From NCBI GenBank assembly GCA_023460235.1, contig JAEWRE010000016.1, positions 1-64,000 of the forward strand: a stretch of 64,000 nucleotides of DNA, given 5' to 3'. The DNA is from Bacillota bacterium (GTDB lineage: Bacteria > Bacillota > Clostridia > TANB77 > CAG-465). Made by a program: the position numbers and the translations under genes. Within the stretch, counting starts at the first letter, position 1. Every line of letters starts with the position of its first letter. This document shows, piece after piece, positions 1 through 9,574 of the stretch. The notes beneath the pieces were generated by a model. The model did no database searches. It was given only the letters and a program-made list of their open reading frames with translations, and was not told the origin of the DNA.

Positions 1-147
1 GGTCCAACAGGTCCAACAGGAGCAACAGGTCCAACAGGAGCAGATGGATTAATAGGTCCGACAGGCCCAACAGGAGCAACAGGTCCGACAGGAGCAGATG
101 GATTAATAGGTCCAACAGGCCCAACAGGAGCAACAGGTCCAACAGGC
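1..147 (+). repeat. 54-bp tandem repeat encoding collagen triplets
   Basis: Two complete 54-bp units (1-54, 55-108) and a partial third (109-147) each encode six triplets: [18 protein letters not shown]. The units differ at only a few synonymous third positions. The array probably continues upstream of the window. Such units change copy number easily, so the stalk length may vary between strains. Confidence 0.9.
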
Positions 148-570
148 CCAGCAGTAGCACTAGCTGGAGTACAGGTTCAATTACAAGGTACAGCACCTAC
201 AATTGCTGATGATGGAGCAGTAATTTTTGATACTGTTATAAGTGATTCTTCAACTGCAATATCATATAACGCAATAACTGGTGAAATATCAGTTACTGAA
301 AGTGGTATATATTATATTAGCTGGTGGTTAGCAGTAGATGGATCAACAGTAGCAACAACAATATCATTTGCTATACAAACTTCAGCTGGGGATAATATAA
401 TTTCTAGTACGCCTATATTGTCAGATCAAATGTCTGGAAATGCTTTAATATCAATTACTGCAAGTGTAGGAACTCCAGTTACAATACAATTAGTAAACGT
501 AACAGGAAATGATGTTTTTATTGGCAGTACAACTGTTAAATCTGATTTAACAATATTTAAGGTAGTTTAA
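1..570 (+). CDS. Collagen-like surface/exosporium protein (BclA-type), 3' part
   Basis: The frame is open from base 1, so the 5' end lies outside the window; 189 codons remain. The first ~49 residues are Gly-X-Thr collagen triplets (GPT, GAT, GAD, GLI). The remaining ~140 residues are a compact, beta-rich, Ser/Thr/Ile-rich domain that ends in FKVV. This plan of collagen stalk plus C-terminal globular domain is that of BclA/BclC-like exosporium or surface glycoproteins, whose C-terminal domains have a C1q/TNF-like jelly roll and trimerise. Threonine in the GPT triplets is the usual site of O-glycosylation in such proteins. A glycosyltransferase gene lies directly downstream in convergent orientation. 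The protein class is clear. The spore location is inference, because the N-terminal targeting region is missing. Confidence 0.85.
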   Translation, partial: GPTGPTGATGPTGADGLIGPTGPTGATGPTGADGLIGPTGPTGATGPTGPAVALAGVQVQLQGTAPTIADDGAVIFDTVISDSSTAISYNAITGEISVTESGIYYISWWLAVDGSTVATTISFAIQTSAGDNIISSTPILSDQMSGNALISITASVGTPVTIQLVNVTGNDVFIGSTTVKSDLTIFKVV

Positions 571-586
571 AAAAATAAAATAAAAA

Positions 587-612
587 TAAAGTGAGTGTAA
601 AAACTCACTTTA
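587..612. terminator. Bidirectional terminator
   Basis: A 10-bp perfect stem (TAAAGTGAGT / ACTCACTTTA) with a 6-nt loop lies between two convergent genes. It has T-rich sequence on the + side and an A-rich tract on the other side, so it can serve both genes. Confidence 0.8.
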
Positions 613-636
613 TCTATATAATATATTTTTTTATAT

Positions 637-1737
637 TTACAATTTTTTAATTTCATTTATTTTGTTTAATATTAAATTGTAATTATTTTTCAATCTTTCA
701 ATCTCTGGTGACATTTCATATGCGATTTTTCCAAATTCAAGTGATTTTTCAAACATTCCAAGATTATAACAAGCTATTGATCCTAAATCATATATAGTAT
801 AATCCCAACAAAACGCTTCATTAATGTATGTTAGTGGTCTTGTAGTTATTTTTAGTGCACTATCTACCATGTGATAAATACAAGGAAAGTCATTTTCTAA
901 ATAAGCGAGTTGTGCCATTTCTACATAAGGTTCTCTTAAATGTGGAGATTCAGCTATAGCTCTATATAACCAAATTTTAGAATTATAATAATCATTTTTT
1001 GCCTTGTAAGCTCTTGCAATAAATCTCATTGATGCACATCTTTCATCCTTCCATTTAGCAGTTGGAAGTTCTAAATGTCTCTGCAAAGTTTTTATACAGT
1101 CGTCCCATTTACCATAAAACATATATTCTCTTCCTAAATAATGCATATTTCTGTCATCTTCTGGATTCTCTTCTACTGACATTTCAAGAAGTTTTAGATA
1201 ACCAGATCTAGATTTTGTTGGATCTGCTCTATGATCCAATTGTATATCTAAACAAGTTGCATATATATCTGGTAACTCACCATTATATTTTAGTATTTCA
1301 TGAACAGGATGTTCCCATCTAAATCCATTTCTTTTATGAATTTTTTCATATACAAATGTAACTCCAGGAGTTCCATCTTCATTGAAATTCCAAGTATATG
1401 AATATTTTAATCTTGTTGTATTGGGTTGCCAAGCATTTTCAAGTAATTTTCTCCAACCAGGTTTAAATATCTCATCAATGTCTGTGCAAACACAAATATC
1501 AACATCTTCTGGAACTAGATCCATTGATAAATTTCTTGCAACATCAAATCTCCAAGGTGTTACATCTATTGATTGAACTATTACGCCTCTTTTTCTTAAT
1601 TTTTCTATTGAATTATCAGTAGAACCTGTATCAGCAACTATTATTAAATCAGCTTCATCCATTGAATCTACCCATCTATCTATAAACTTTTCTTCATTTT
1701 TACAAATAGCATATACACAAATTTTATATTTATTCAT
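637..1737 (-). CDS. Family 2 glycosyltransferase with TPR-like C-terminal half
   Basis: The 366-residue protein begins with a GT2 (GT-A) domain: YAICKNEEKFIDRW, then VADTGSTDNS, then the metal-binding acidic motif CTDIDEIF near residue 85. The second half (about 190-366) is alpha-helical with TPR-like spacing (YLGREYMFYGKWDDCI, ARAYKAKNDYYNSK). This is the architecture of SunS-like and other protein-modifying or envelope transferases. The start is taken at the ATG at 1737, six bases after AGGTG. A GTG three codons upstream is possible but has no spaced Shine-Dalgarno. The gene converges on a collagen-like protein gene, so glycosylation of that protein is a reasonable but untested idea. The acceptor and the sugar are not known. 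Confidence 0.85.
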   Translation of the reverse strand: MNKYKICVYAICKNEEKFIDRWVDSMDEADLIIVADTGSTDNSIEKLRKRGVIVQSIDVTPWRFDVARNLSMDLVPEDVDICVCTDIDEIFKPGWRKLLENAWQPNTTRLKYSYTWNFNEDGTPGVTFVYEKIHKRNGFRWEHPVHEILKYNGELPDIYATCLDIQLDHRADPTKSRSGYLKLLEMSVEENPEDDRNMHYLGREYMFYGKWDDCIKTLQRHLELPTAKWKDERCASMRFIARAYKAKNDYYNSKIWLYRAIAESPHLREPYVEMAQLAYLENDFPCIYHMVDSALKITTRPLTYINEAFCWDYTIYDLGSIACYNLGMFEKSLEFGKIAYEMSPEIERLKNNYNLILNKINEIKKL

Positions 1738-1813
1738 TTTATTCACCTAATTTAATATATGTTGTAATTTTATAATTATGTTTTAAAAAATACCATAAAA
1801 TTTGTCACTAATA

Positions 1814-1842
1814 TTGAAAATATATAATAATAGGTATATTAT
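1814..1842 (+). promoter_or_regulatory. Sigma-A-type promoter of the P-type ATPase gene
   Basis: TTGAAA and TATTAT are separated by 17 bp, about 33 bp ahead of the start codon. The intergenic space (138 bp) is too short and lacks the conserved blocks of an M-box magnesium riboswitch. Confidence 0.55.
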
Positions 1843-1875
1843 ATTAAAAGAATTTTTAAATATAAGAGGTATAAT

Positions 1876-4515
1876 ATGGGTGCAAAAATTTTTAATGTTA
1901 AATCTGCAAATCAAATAAAAGATGAAGTAAAAAATAATACTATAAGTAGTGACTATCAGGATTATTCTAAATTTTCTTCTAAAGAAATATTGAATAATTT
2001 TGAAACAACAGAAGAGGGTCTAACTCAAGATGAATCAAAAATTAGATTGTTAAAAGATGGAAGTAATATTGTAGTACAAAAAAAGAAAAAACGATGGTAT
2101 AACTTTCTTATGAAATCCTTTATGGATCAATTTATAATTGTTTTACTATTGCTTTCATTTGTATCTGTAAGTTTAAATGATACATTAGGCGGAATAATTA
2201 TACTAATACTTGCTGTAGTTAGTGCAATCATTAGATTTATACAAGAATATAGAACATATATTGATGACGAAAAATTACATGATTTAATAAAGTCGACTAC
2301 AAATGTAAAAAGAAAAGGTATTAGAGATACATTAGAAATTAATATAGAAGAATTGGTTGTGGGTGATATAATTGAACTTGGTGCAGGTTCAATTGTTCCA
2401 GCTGATATTCGTATATTAGAATGTAAAGATTTATTCATATCACAATCAATATTTACTGGTGAATCTGTACCAGTTGAAAAACTAGAGTATAATGATAATA
2501 TTGGCACTGGTATTATGGATTTAGATAATATTTGTTTTATGGGATCTAATGTGATAAGTGGTTCTGCAACTGGGCTTGTAATTAGAACAGGATCAAAAAC
2601 TTATCTTGGAAATATTGCTAATAAGCTTCAAGAGCATAAAGAAACAACAAATTTTGAAATAGGACTTCAAAAAATAACTTCATTACTTATTAGATATATG
2701 GTAATTATTGTTATATTAGTTTTCTTTATAAATGGTTTTGTAAAGGGCGATTGGTCACAATCTTTAATGTTTGCAGTTTCAGTTGCTGTCGGTATAACTC
2801 CAGGAATGTTATCTATGATAGTTAATGTTAATTTATCAAAAGGTGCAAGATCACTATCAAAGAAAAAAACGGTTGTAAAAAATATAAGTTCAATACAAAA
2901 TCTTGGTGCTATGGATACTTTGTGTACAGATAAAACAGGTACTTTAACAATAGATAAAGTAGTACTTCAAAAATATATGAATATAGAAGGAAATGAAGAT
3001 TTAAAAGTATTAGAATATGCATTTTTAAATAGTTATCATTCTACTGGAATAAAGAATTTAATAGATAAAGCAATTATTGCGTATGGTCTAGAACATAAAG
3101 TTAATGATATAACAACTGGATATAAAAAAATAGATGAAATACCATTTGATTATTCAAGAAAGAAAATGAGTATAGTTGTAGAAACGCCAAAAGGTAAACA
3201 TAAAATAATAACAAAAGGTGCTCTAGAGGAAATACTTAAAATTTGTAAGTATGCAAAAGATGATGGACAAATAATCGATCTTACACAAACCACTATAGAT
3301 AAAATAAATGAAAATGCTGATAAACTACATTCACAAGGAATGCATGTTATAGCATTATGTGAAAAGTTGGAATATCCAGGTGAAACGATTTTTGACACAA
3401 AAGATGAAATTGATATGACATTTATAGGATATGTGGCATTTTTAGATCCACCAAAAGAAGATGCTAAGGAATCTATACAAGCTATTTACGATTTAAATGT
3501 AGATATAAAAGTTTTAACTGGAGATAGTGCGGCTGTTACGGAGAATATATGTAGACAGGTAGGAATAAGATTTGATAAAGTTCTAACAGGAGCTGATATT
3601 CAAAATATGTCAGACGATGACTTAATGGAAATGGTTGAAAAGACTAATATTTTTGCAAGACTTGATCCTATACAAAAAGAACGAGTAGTCACTTCATTAA
3701 GAAAAAATGGACATGTTGTTGGATATATGGGTGATGGTGTAAATGATGCCCCTTCATTAAGAGCAGCAGACGTTGGTATATCTGTAGATACAGCAACAGA
3801 TATTGCTAAGGAATCATCAGATATTATATTACTTGAAAAAAGTTTAATGGTATTTAAAGATGGAATAAGTGAAGGTAGAAGAATATATGGAAATATAATG
3901 AAGTATCTAAAGATGGCTTTAAGTGGAAATTTTGGTAATATATTTAGTGTTCTTATTGCAAGTATATTCTTACCATTTTTACCAATATTGCCAATACAAA
4001 TTATACTTCAAAGTTTAATTTATGATTTATCACAAATTGCAATTCCTTTTGATAACGTTGATGAAGAATTTAAATTAAAACCTAAAAAATGGGACACTAA
4101 AGATTTAACTCACTTTATGAATGTGCTTGGCATAACTAGCTCTATTTTTGATGTTTTAAGCTTCTTAGTGTTATGGTTTGTACTTGGATTTAATTCAATT
4201 GATAAACAGGCTTTATTTCAAACAGGATGGTTTGTAGAAGGGCTTATATCTCAAACTTTGATAGTACATTTCATAAGAACATCAAAAATACCATTTATAG
4301 AATCAAGAGCAGATAAGAGACTTATATTTACTACAGTTTTAAGCATGATTTTTGCTGTTACAATACCTTATTTATTTATAAATGTAAAAGGCTTTGATTT
4401 TGTAAAACTTCCAATGAGTTATTACACATATTTAATATTAATTTTATTTATGTATAGCATTTCAGTTCAACTAGTAAAAAAATTATATATAAGAAAATAT
4501 GGAAAATGGTTATAG
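1876..4515 (+). CDS. mgtA: Magnesium-translocating P-type ATPase (MgtA-like)
   Basis: The 879-residue length is close to E. coli MgtA (898). Visible landmarks are the actuator motif TGES near residue 196, the phosphorylation motif DKTGTLT with Asp near 352, and the hinge motif GDGVNDAP near 620. Membrane segments lie at about 75-120, 270-320 and in the last ~200 residues. The segment TPGMLSMIVNVNLSKGA before the phosphorylation site matches the type IIIB (magnesium) subfamily rather than the calcium or heavy-metal pumps. The protein would import Mg2+ across the cytoplasmic membrane using ATP. It is a single-gene unit with its own promoter and terminator. Substrate assignment rests on subfamily resemblance. 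Confidence 0.85.
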   Translation: MGAKIFNVKSANQIKDEVKNNTISSDYQDYSKFSSKEILNNFETTEEGLTQDESKIRLLKDGSNIVVQKKKKRWYNFLMKSFMDQFIIVLLLLSFVSVSLNDTLGGIIILILAVVSAIIRFIQEYRTYIDDEKLHDLIKSTTNVKRKGIRDTLEINIEELVVGDIIELGAGSIVPADIRILECKDLFISQSIFTGESVPVEKLEYNDNIGTGIMDLDNICFMGSNVISGSATGLVIRTGSKTYLGNIANKLQEHKETTNFEIGLQKITSLLIRYMVIIVILVFFINGFVKGDWSQSLMFAVSVAVGITPGMLSMIVNVNLSKGARSLSKKKTVVKNISSIQNLGAMDTLCTDKTGTLTIDKVVLQKYMNIEGNEDLKVLEYAFLNSYHSTGIKNLIDKAIIAYGLEHKVNDITTGYKKIDEIPFDYSRKKMSIVVETPKGKHKIITKGALEEILKICKYAKDDGQIIDLTQTTIDKINENADKLHSQGMHVIALCEKLEYPGETIFDTKDEIDMTFIGYVAFLDPPKEDAKESIQAIYDLNVDIKVLTGDSAAVTENICRQVGIRFDKVLTGADIQNMSDDDLMEMVEKTNIFARLDPIQKERVVTSLRKNGHVVGYMGDGVNDAPSLRAADVGISVDTATDIAKESSDIILLEKSLMVFKDGISEGRRIYGNIMKYLKMALSGNFGNIFSVLIASIFLPFLPILPIQIILQSLIYDLSQIAIPFDNVDEEFKLKPKKWDTKDLTHFMNVLGITSSIFDVLSFLVLWFVLGFNSIDKQALFQTGWFVEGLISQTLIVHFIRTSKIPFIESRADKRLIFTTVLSMIFAVTIPYLFINVKGFDFVKLPMSYYTYLILILFMYSISVQLVKKLYIRKYGKWL

Positions 4516-4524
4516 TATAAAAAT

Positions 4525-4559
4525 AAAAAACTCTTTTGTTATCTACAAAAGAGTTTTTT
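4525..4559. terminator. Bidirectional terminator
   Basis: A 14-bp perfect stem (AAAAAACTCTTTTG / CAAAAGAGTTTTTT) with a 7-nt loop lies between the convergent ATPase and LCP genes. Confidence 0.9.
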
Positions 4560-4563
4560 AATC

Positions 4564-6276
4564 CTAATTTCCATATATGACTACTTCACCGCTATTATCA
4601 TTATCATTGTTATTGTTAGTTTCATTACCAGTATTATTATTCGTATTATTTGTAGTTTCATTATTATTATTTGTGTTATTATTAGTTTTTTCTTCATTAG
4701 TTGTATTATTATTTTTAGTTGTATTATTGTTTGTATTGGTATTAGTTGTTGTTTTAATTTGTGTAGGATTTTTTACGTCAGTTATTTCAACATAAGAACC
4801 ACTTAGTTTTTCACCATTTAAAACTTTGTTGATATATGATTTAGCATTTGTTACAGTACTTTCATTTAGTAGCACAACTGATAATTTACCGCCACTATAG
4901 CTATATGTGTATTCGTTACTACCTGTTCCATCTAAAGTTATTGATGTTACTGTCCAAGAAGTTCCACTTGAAATTTGACTTTTTATTAATTCAGTAATTT
5001 TATCATTAGACATATTAGTTTGGAATTTTCCAGATAGAGCATTAAGTAATGAACTATATTTTGTTATAATTGATGGTGTAGAGGCCTTTCTAAGTATTGC
5101 TTCAATAACTGCTTGTTGATTTTGTCCTCTCATTATATCACCTTCAGAAAAAGCTTTCCTTTCTCTAGAAAATGCGAGTGCTTGTGCACCATTCATGTTA
5201 TTATATCCACTATAAAATTTATAGTTACCTATATATGAGGTAAATGAATATTTTGAATAAGCTGTAATTCCACCTAAAGTATCAACAATACTTTCAAGTG
5301 AAGAAAAATTAACTTTTATATAATAATTAATATCTATTCCAAGTAAATCCTCAATAGTCTTTACAGACATATCTATTCCATAAATTCCAGCATGTGTTAA
5401 CTTATCTTTTTTTCCACTAATGCCATGCAGTTTAACATATGAATCTCTAGGAATATTTGTAAGTAAGATTTGTTTTGTATTTGGATTTACAGTTACAATA
5501 ATATTTACATCACTTCTTGAAACTGTTCCTATATCACCATAAGTATCTATACCACTTATATATATATTAAATGGTTCGGATGTAACTTGGGCTTCTTTTG
5601 AAATACTTTCAACAGAATACTTTAAACTAAAATTATGTATAATTTTAAATTTATCATAAATATCTGACATTTCTTCTTCAAGTATGCTTTTGTATGAATC
5701 TTCAATAACTATTGCATCAACTTTGCTAGCTATTAAAGCATCTTTTAAAGTACTTATATTTTCATATTCAGTATATGTACAAGCTGCTGATGAAGATATT
5801 TCATTTTTTATTGATTCTAAGTTTTCCTTATCGTTTGTAAGGTAACCTATTGATTTGTCATTTAAATCAGAGAGTTTTGTATATTTATCATTTTTTAGTA
5901 CTAGTACAGAATAATTTTGTATTTCATAATCAGAAACTGTAATATTATTTAAAAAATTGTCTAGCTGCATACAATAAACATCTGCAACTGAAAGAGCAGC
6001 TATTAGTAGAACTGATATTATATCAAGTATTATTCTTGTTTTTTTTGCTATATGCTTAAACCATTGCAATATAAAGAATATTCCAGAGATTATTGCAAGT
6101 ATTGCTGTTATTAATACTAAATATTTAACAGGTAATATGTCAGTCTTTTTAAAAAATATTACCGAAGTAAAATATAATAATAATAGTATTATCGAAATAA
6201 ATTTACTAATTATTATTAAAAACTTTGAATTAGGATTTCTTGTATTTTCATATTCATCAATAAAATTTTTGTTCAA
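4564..6276 (-). CDS. LytR-CpsA-Psr (LCP) family cell-wall glycopolymer ligase
   Basis: The protein has 570 residues from the TTG at 6276, which follows AAGGGGAAA at good spacing. A TTG 24 codons upstream is open but has no ribosome site. There are about three membrane segments in residues 20-125. An extracytoplasmic region of ~120 residues follows (LNDKSIGYLTND through SKVDAIVIEDSY) that looks like part of a periplasmic solute-binding fold. The LCP catalytic domain comes next, with SRSDVNIIVTV, NIPRDSYV, KLTHAGIYG and FSRERKAFSEGD RxxRGQ-type motifs. The last ~80 residues are almost only Asn, Thr and Glu. LCP enzymes attach teichoic acids or other glycopolymers to peptidoglycan outside the membrane. 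The inserted domain and the low-complexity tail are unusual. Confidence 0.85.
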   Translation of the reverse strand: MNKNFIDEYENTRNPNSKFLIIISKFISIILLLLYFTSVIFFKKTDILPVKYLVLITAILAIISGIFFILQWFKHIAKKTRIILDIISVLLIAALSVADVYCMQLDNFLNNITVSDYEIQNYSVLVLKNDKYTKLSDLNDKSIGYLTNDKENLESIKNEISSSAACTYTEYENISTLKDALIASKVDAIVIEDSYKSILEEEMSDIYDKFKIIHNFSLKYSVESISKEAQVTSEPFNIYISGIDTYGDIGTVSRSDVNIIVTVNPNTKQILLTNIPRDSYVKLHGISGKKDKLTHAGIYGIDMSVKTIEDLLGIDINYYIKVNFSSLESIVDTLGGITAYSKYSFTSYIGNYKFYSGYNNMNGAQALAFSRERKAFSEGDIMRGQNQQAVIEAILRKASTPSIITKYSSLLNALSGKFQTNMSNDKITELIKSQISSGTSWTVTSITLDGTGSNEYTYSYSGGKLSVVLLNESTVTNAKSYINKVLNGEKLSGSYVEITDVKNPTQIKTTTNTNTNNNTTKNNNTTNEEKTNNNTNNNNETTNNTNNNTGNETNNNNDNDNSGEVVIYGN

Positions 6277-6508
6277 TTTGATTTCCCCTTTTAATTTATA
6301 TATTAAATTTCTCCTTTTAAGTATATTACGAAATACACTTTTATTCAATATATATCACAAGATGTTCACAAAAAAGTCAATATGTTGTATTAATATCTGT
6401 TATATGCTAAAATTAAACATATATTAGAAAAAGCAAATAAAATTTAATGTAATTTAAATAATAATAAAATTAACTTTAATACTAAGAATATATTTAATAC
6501 TACTACAT

Positions 6509-6537
6509 TTGACTTTTTACATAAAAGATGGTAGAAT
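6509..6537 (+). promoter_or_regulatory. Promoter of der-plsY-ppaC
   Basis: TTGACT and TAGAAT have a 17-bp spacer, 24 bp ahead of the der start codon. The three genes that follow are closely spaced on the same strand. Confidence 0.7.
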
Positions 6538-6560
6538 ATATGTAATTTAGGAGGCATAAA

Positions 6561-7889
6561 ATGGCTAAAAAGATTGTTGCAATTGTTGGTAGACCTAATG
6601 TTGGTAAATCAACCTTTTTTAATGTCCTAGCTGGTCAGAATATATCTATTGTAAAAGATATACCAGGAGTAACTAGGGACAGAATATATGCAGATTGCAC
6701 TTGGAATGGAACAGTATTTCAAATTATAGATACAGGTGGTATTGAACCTGAGACTGAAGATATAATATTAATACAAATGAGAAGACAAGCAGAACTTGCG
6801 ATGGATATTGCTGATGTTATAGTGTTTTTAACTGATGTTAAAGCAGGAGTAACTCAATCAGATCAAGAAGTTGCTTTAATGTTAAGACATACAAAAAAAC
6901 CAGTAATACTTGTTTGTAATAAATGTGATAGAGTTGGTGAACCACCAGCTGATATATATGAATTTTATAATTTAGGACTTGGTGAACCTTTTCCTATTTC
7001 TGCTGGAAAGAAACTTGGTATTGGTGAGGTATTAGATGAAATCTATAACAAACTTGATGTTAATGATGTGGAAATAGAAGATGAGGAAAGAATAAAAGTT
7101 ACTGTTATCGGCAAACCAAATTCTGGCAAATCATCTCTTATAAATAAAATACTTGGTGAAGAAAGAGTAATAGTTTCTGATATAGCAGGTACTACAAGAG
7201 ATGCAATAGATTCAATGTTTGAAAATAAACATGGAAAATATGTATTTATAGATACTGCAGGAATAAGAAGAAAAAATAAAGTATATGAAAAAATAGAAAA
7301 ATATTCTGTTATGAAGGCTAAAGCAGCTATTGATAGAGCTAATGTTTGCTTAATTTTAATTGATGCAACAGAAGGTGTTACTGAACAAGATGAAAAAATT
7401 GCAGGACTTGCTCATGAGGCTGGTAAAGGTGTGATTATAGTTATCAATAAGTGGGATTTACTTGAAAAAGAAAATCATACTTTAGAAAACTATAAAAAAC
7501 AAGTTTATGAAAAGTTATCATACCTTACTTATGCACCAATAATATTTATATCTGCTAAAACTGGTCAAAGAGTTGACAAACTATTTGAATTAATAAATGA
7601 AGTAGATAAGAGCAATAGCTTAAGAGTACCAACAGGTCTTTTAAATGATACTCTATCTGAAGCAATTGCTGTAACTCAGCCACCTTCAGATAAGGGCAAG
7701 AGATTAAAGGTATATTACATGACACAAGTAAAAACTAGACCACCTACATTTGTAATTTTTGTAAATAATAAAGATTTAATGCATTTTTCATATGTAAGGT
7801 ATTTAGAGAACCATTTAAGAAAGACTTTTTCTTTTAAGGGTACACCAATTCACATGATAATCCGTGAAAAAGGTGGAAAAGAGTCTTAG
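6561..7889 (+). CDS. der: Ribosome-assembly GTPase Der (EngA)
   Basis: The 442-residue protein has two successive G domains: GRPNVGKSTFFN near residue 8 with DTGG and NKCD, and GKPNSGKSSLIN near residue 182 with DTAGIRRK and NKWD. A C-terminal KH-like domain completes the protein and ends in a basic tail. Length and domain order are those of Der, which acts in maturation of the 50S ribosomal subunit. The start follows AGGAGG. It is followed 13 bp later by plsY, a pairing common in Clostridia. Confidence 0.97.
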   Translation: MAKKIVAIVGRPNVGKSTFFNVLAGQNISIVKDIPGVTRDRIYADCTWNGTVFQIIDTGGIEPETEDIILIQMRRQAELAMDIADVIVFLTDVKAGVTQSDQEVALMLRHTKKPVILVCNKCDRVGEPPADIYEFYNLGLGEPFPISAGKKLGIGEVLDEIYNKLDVNDVEIEDEERIKVTVIGKPNSGKSSLINKILGEERVIVSDIAGTTRDAIDSMFENKHGKYVFIDTAGIRRKNKVYEKIEKYSVMKAKAAIDRANVCLILIDATEGVTEQDEKIAGLAHEAGKGVIIVINKWDLLEKENHTLENYKKQVYEKLSYLTYAPIIFISAKTGQRVDKLFELINEVDKSNSLRVPTGLLNDTLSEAIAVTQPPSDKGKRLKVYYMTQVKTRPPTFVIFVNNKDLMHFSYVRYLENHLRKTFSFKGTPIHMIIREKGGKES

Positions 7890-7902
7890 GAGGTATTATT
7901 TT

Positions 7903-8505
7903 ATGAATATCTATACCATAACAATTTTTTTGATTACATACTTAATTTGTAGTATAAATCCAGCAATTGAAATCTGTAAAAGGAAAACTGGAGAAGATAT
8001 ACGAAATCTTGGAAGTGGTAATGCAGGTACTGCAAATTCAATGAGAGTTCTTGGGAAACCGCTTGGAATTTTGGTTGTAATACTTGATATACTAAAAGTT
8101 TATCTAAGTTTTTTTGTAATTACTGTTGTAAGTAATGTCATATTTAAACAAGATGCAAATGATGGATTAAAATCTATATTTATAATTGCATCAGTTGTTG
8201 GACATTGTTATCCAATATATTATGGATTTAAAGGCGGAAAAGGAATAATTGTAGGAATAACAGCTGGAATGATACTAAATAGGGATATAGCAGTTGTGTG
8301 CTTAATTGCATCACTAATAGTTATACTAATTACAAGACTTGTTGCGCTTGGTACAATATCAGGAGTTATACTATATAATGTAATGTCACTTGTAATGATT
8401 ACTAGATATTTAGTACCTGTTCTTATTGTATCTGCTATAATATTATTTAAGCATAGAGCAAGTATACAAAGAATTTTAACAAGACAAGAAGAGCGATTTT
8501 GGTAA
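7903..8505 (+). CDS. plsY: Acyl-phosphate:glycerol-3-phosphate acyltransferase PlsY
   Basis: The 200-residue membrane protein has about five hydrophobic segments and the PlsY signature motifs: SINPAIEICKRKTG with NLGSGNAGTANSMR near residues 20-45, and GHCYPIYYGFKGGKG near 105. It transfers an acyl group from acyl-phosphate to glycerol-3-phosphate, the first step of phospholipid synthesis. The ATG at 7903 has AGGAGG eight bases upstream. An in-frame upstream start would overlap der and lacks a ribosome site. Confidence 0.95.
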   Translation: MNIYTITIFLITYLICSINPAIEICKRKTGEDIRNLGSGNAGTANSMRVLGKPLGILVVILDILKVYLSFFVITVVSNVIFKQDANDGLKSIFIIASVVGHCYPIYYGFKGGKGIIVGITAGMILNRDIAVVCLIASLIVILITRLVALGTISGVILYNVMSLVMITRYLVPVLIVSAIILFKHRASIQRILTRQEERFW

Positions 8506-8534
8506 TAAATGTTATTTATAGGGGGAATTTTAAA

Positions 8535-9455
8535 ATGAATAAAATTTATATTTTTGGACATAAAAATCCAGACACTGATTCTATAACATCTGCAAAGGTT
8601 ATGGAAATATATTGTAAAAGAAAAGGAATGGATGTAGAAGCATTCAGACTTGGAAACTTAAACAAAGAAACTAAATATATATTTGATTATTTAAAAATTG
8701 AAGAACCAACTTTACTTGAAAAAGTAGAAGAAGGTCAAGAAGTTATATTAGTTGATCATAATGAATTTCAACAAAGTGTTGATGGAATAGAAAATTCAAA
8801 AATTACTATGGTTGTAGATCATCATAGAATAGCAAATTTTCAAACTGCAGAGCCACTTTTCTATAGAGCAGAACCAGTAGGTTGTACTGCAACAATATTA
8901 TATAAGTTATTTATAGAAGCAGGATTTGAAATAGAAAAATTAGAAGCTACATTAATGCTTTCAGCTATAGTATCTGATTCGTTATTATTTAAATCACCAA
9001 CTTGTACAGAATTAGATAAAGAAGCTGCACTTAAACTTGCTAAAATAGCAGATATTGATGTTGAAGTATACGGACTTGAATTGTTAAAAGCAGGAACAGA
9101 CTTATCTGATCTTTCAGCTGAAGAATTGATAAATGTTGATGCTAAAGAAGTTATGTTAAAAGATGTAAAAGCAGTAATTGCTCAAGTGAATACTGCAAGT
9201 ATACCTGATATGATGACAAGAAAAGATGAAATAGAAACTGCTATGAATAAAATTATAGAAGAAAAAGGTTTAGATATATTTTTCTTAGCAATAACAGATA
9301 TAATAAATAGTAATTCTCAAGCTATAGTTTTAGGTAATAAAGCCAAACTTGCTGAAAAATCATATAATGTTAATTTAGTTGAAAATACTGCATTTTTAGA
9401 AGGTGTTGTATCACGTAAAAAACAAATAATACCAATACTAACTAACAATGCCTAA
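8535..9455 (+). CDS. ppaC: Manganese-dependent inorganic pyrophosphatase (family II)
   Basis: The 306-residue protein carries DHH-family motifs: GHKNPDTDS near residue 7, LVDHNE near 75 and VVDHHRIANF near 95, with a DHHA2 C-terminal domain (ending in SRKKQIIP, the substrate-gripping SRKKQ motif). It hydrolyses pyrophosphate to phosphate with Mn2+ in the cytoplasm. The ATG at 8535 is preceded by GGGGG. Length matches B. subtilis PpaC. Confidence 0.95.
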   Translation: MNKIYIFGHKNPDTDSITSAKVMEIYCKRKGMDVEAFRLGNLNKETKYIFDYLKIEEPTLLEKVEEGQEVILVDHNEFQQSVDGIENSKITMVVDHHRIANFQTAEPLFYRAEPVGCTATILYKLFIEAGFEIEKLEATLMLSAIVSDSLLFKSPTCTELDKEAALKLAKIADIDVEVYGLELLKAGTDLSDLSAEELINVDAKEVMLKDVKAVIAQVNTASIPDMMTRKDEIETAMNKIIEEKGLDIFFLAITDIINSNSQAIVLGNKAKLAEKSYNVNLVENTAFLEGVVSRKKQIIPILTNNA

Positions 9456-9516
9456 TATATAAATATAGATTTACATAAAAAAGTTAAATGAATTGTGATA
9501 AAATGTCATAATTTGT

Positions 9517-9545
9517 TTGACTTTTTATTTTTTTCTGGTTATAAT
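9517..9545 (+). promoter_or_regulatory. Promoter of the coiled-coil protein gene
   Basis: TTGACT and TATAAT have a 17-bp spacer that is nearly all T. It lies 29 bp before the start codon and just after ppaC. Confidence 0.65.
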
Positions 9546-9574
9546 ATATATAAAGAATAAAAGGAGTTTTATAT

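Noticed and set aside
1..147. Short direct repeats at the left edge as a possible CRISPR array
   Set aside because: The 54-bp units are in frame, have no spacers and encode collagen triplets.
1747..1875. M-box magnesium riboswitch before the MgtA-like gene
   Set aside because: The predicted leader is only about 30 bases and none of the conserved blocks is present.
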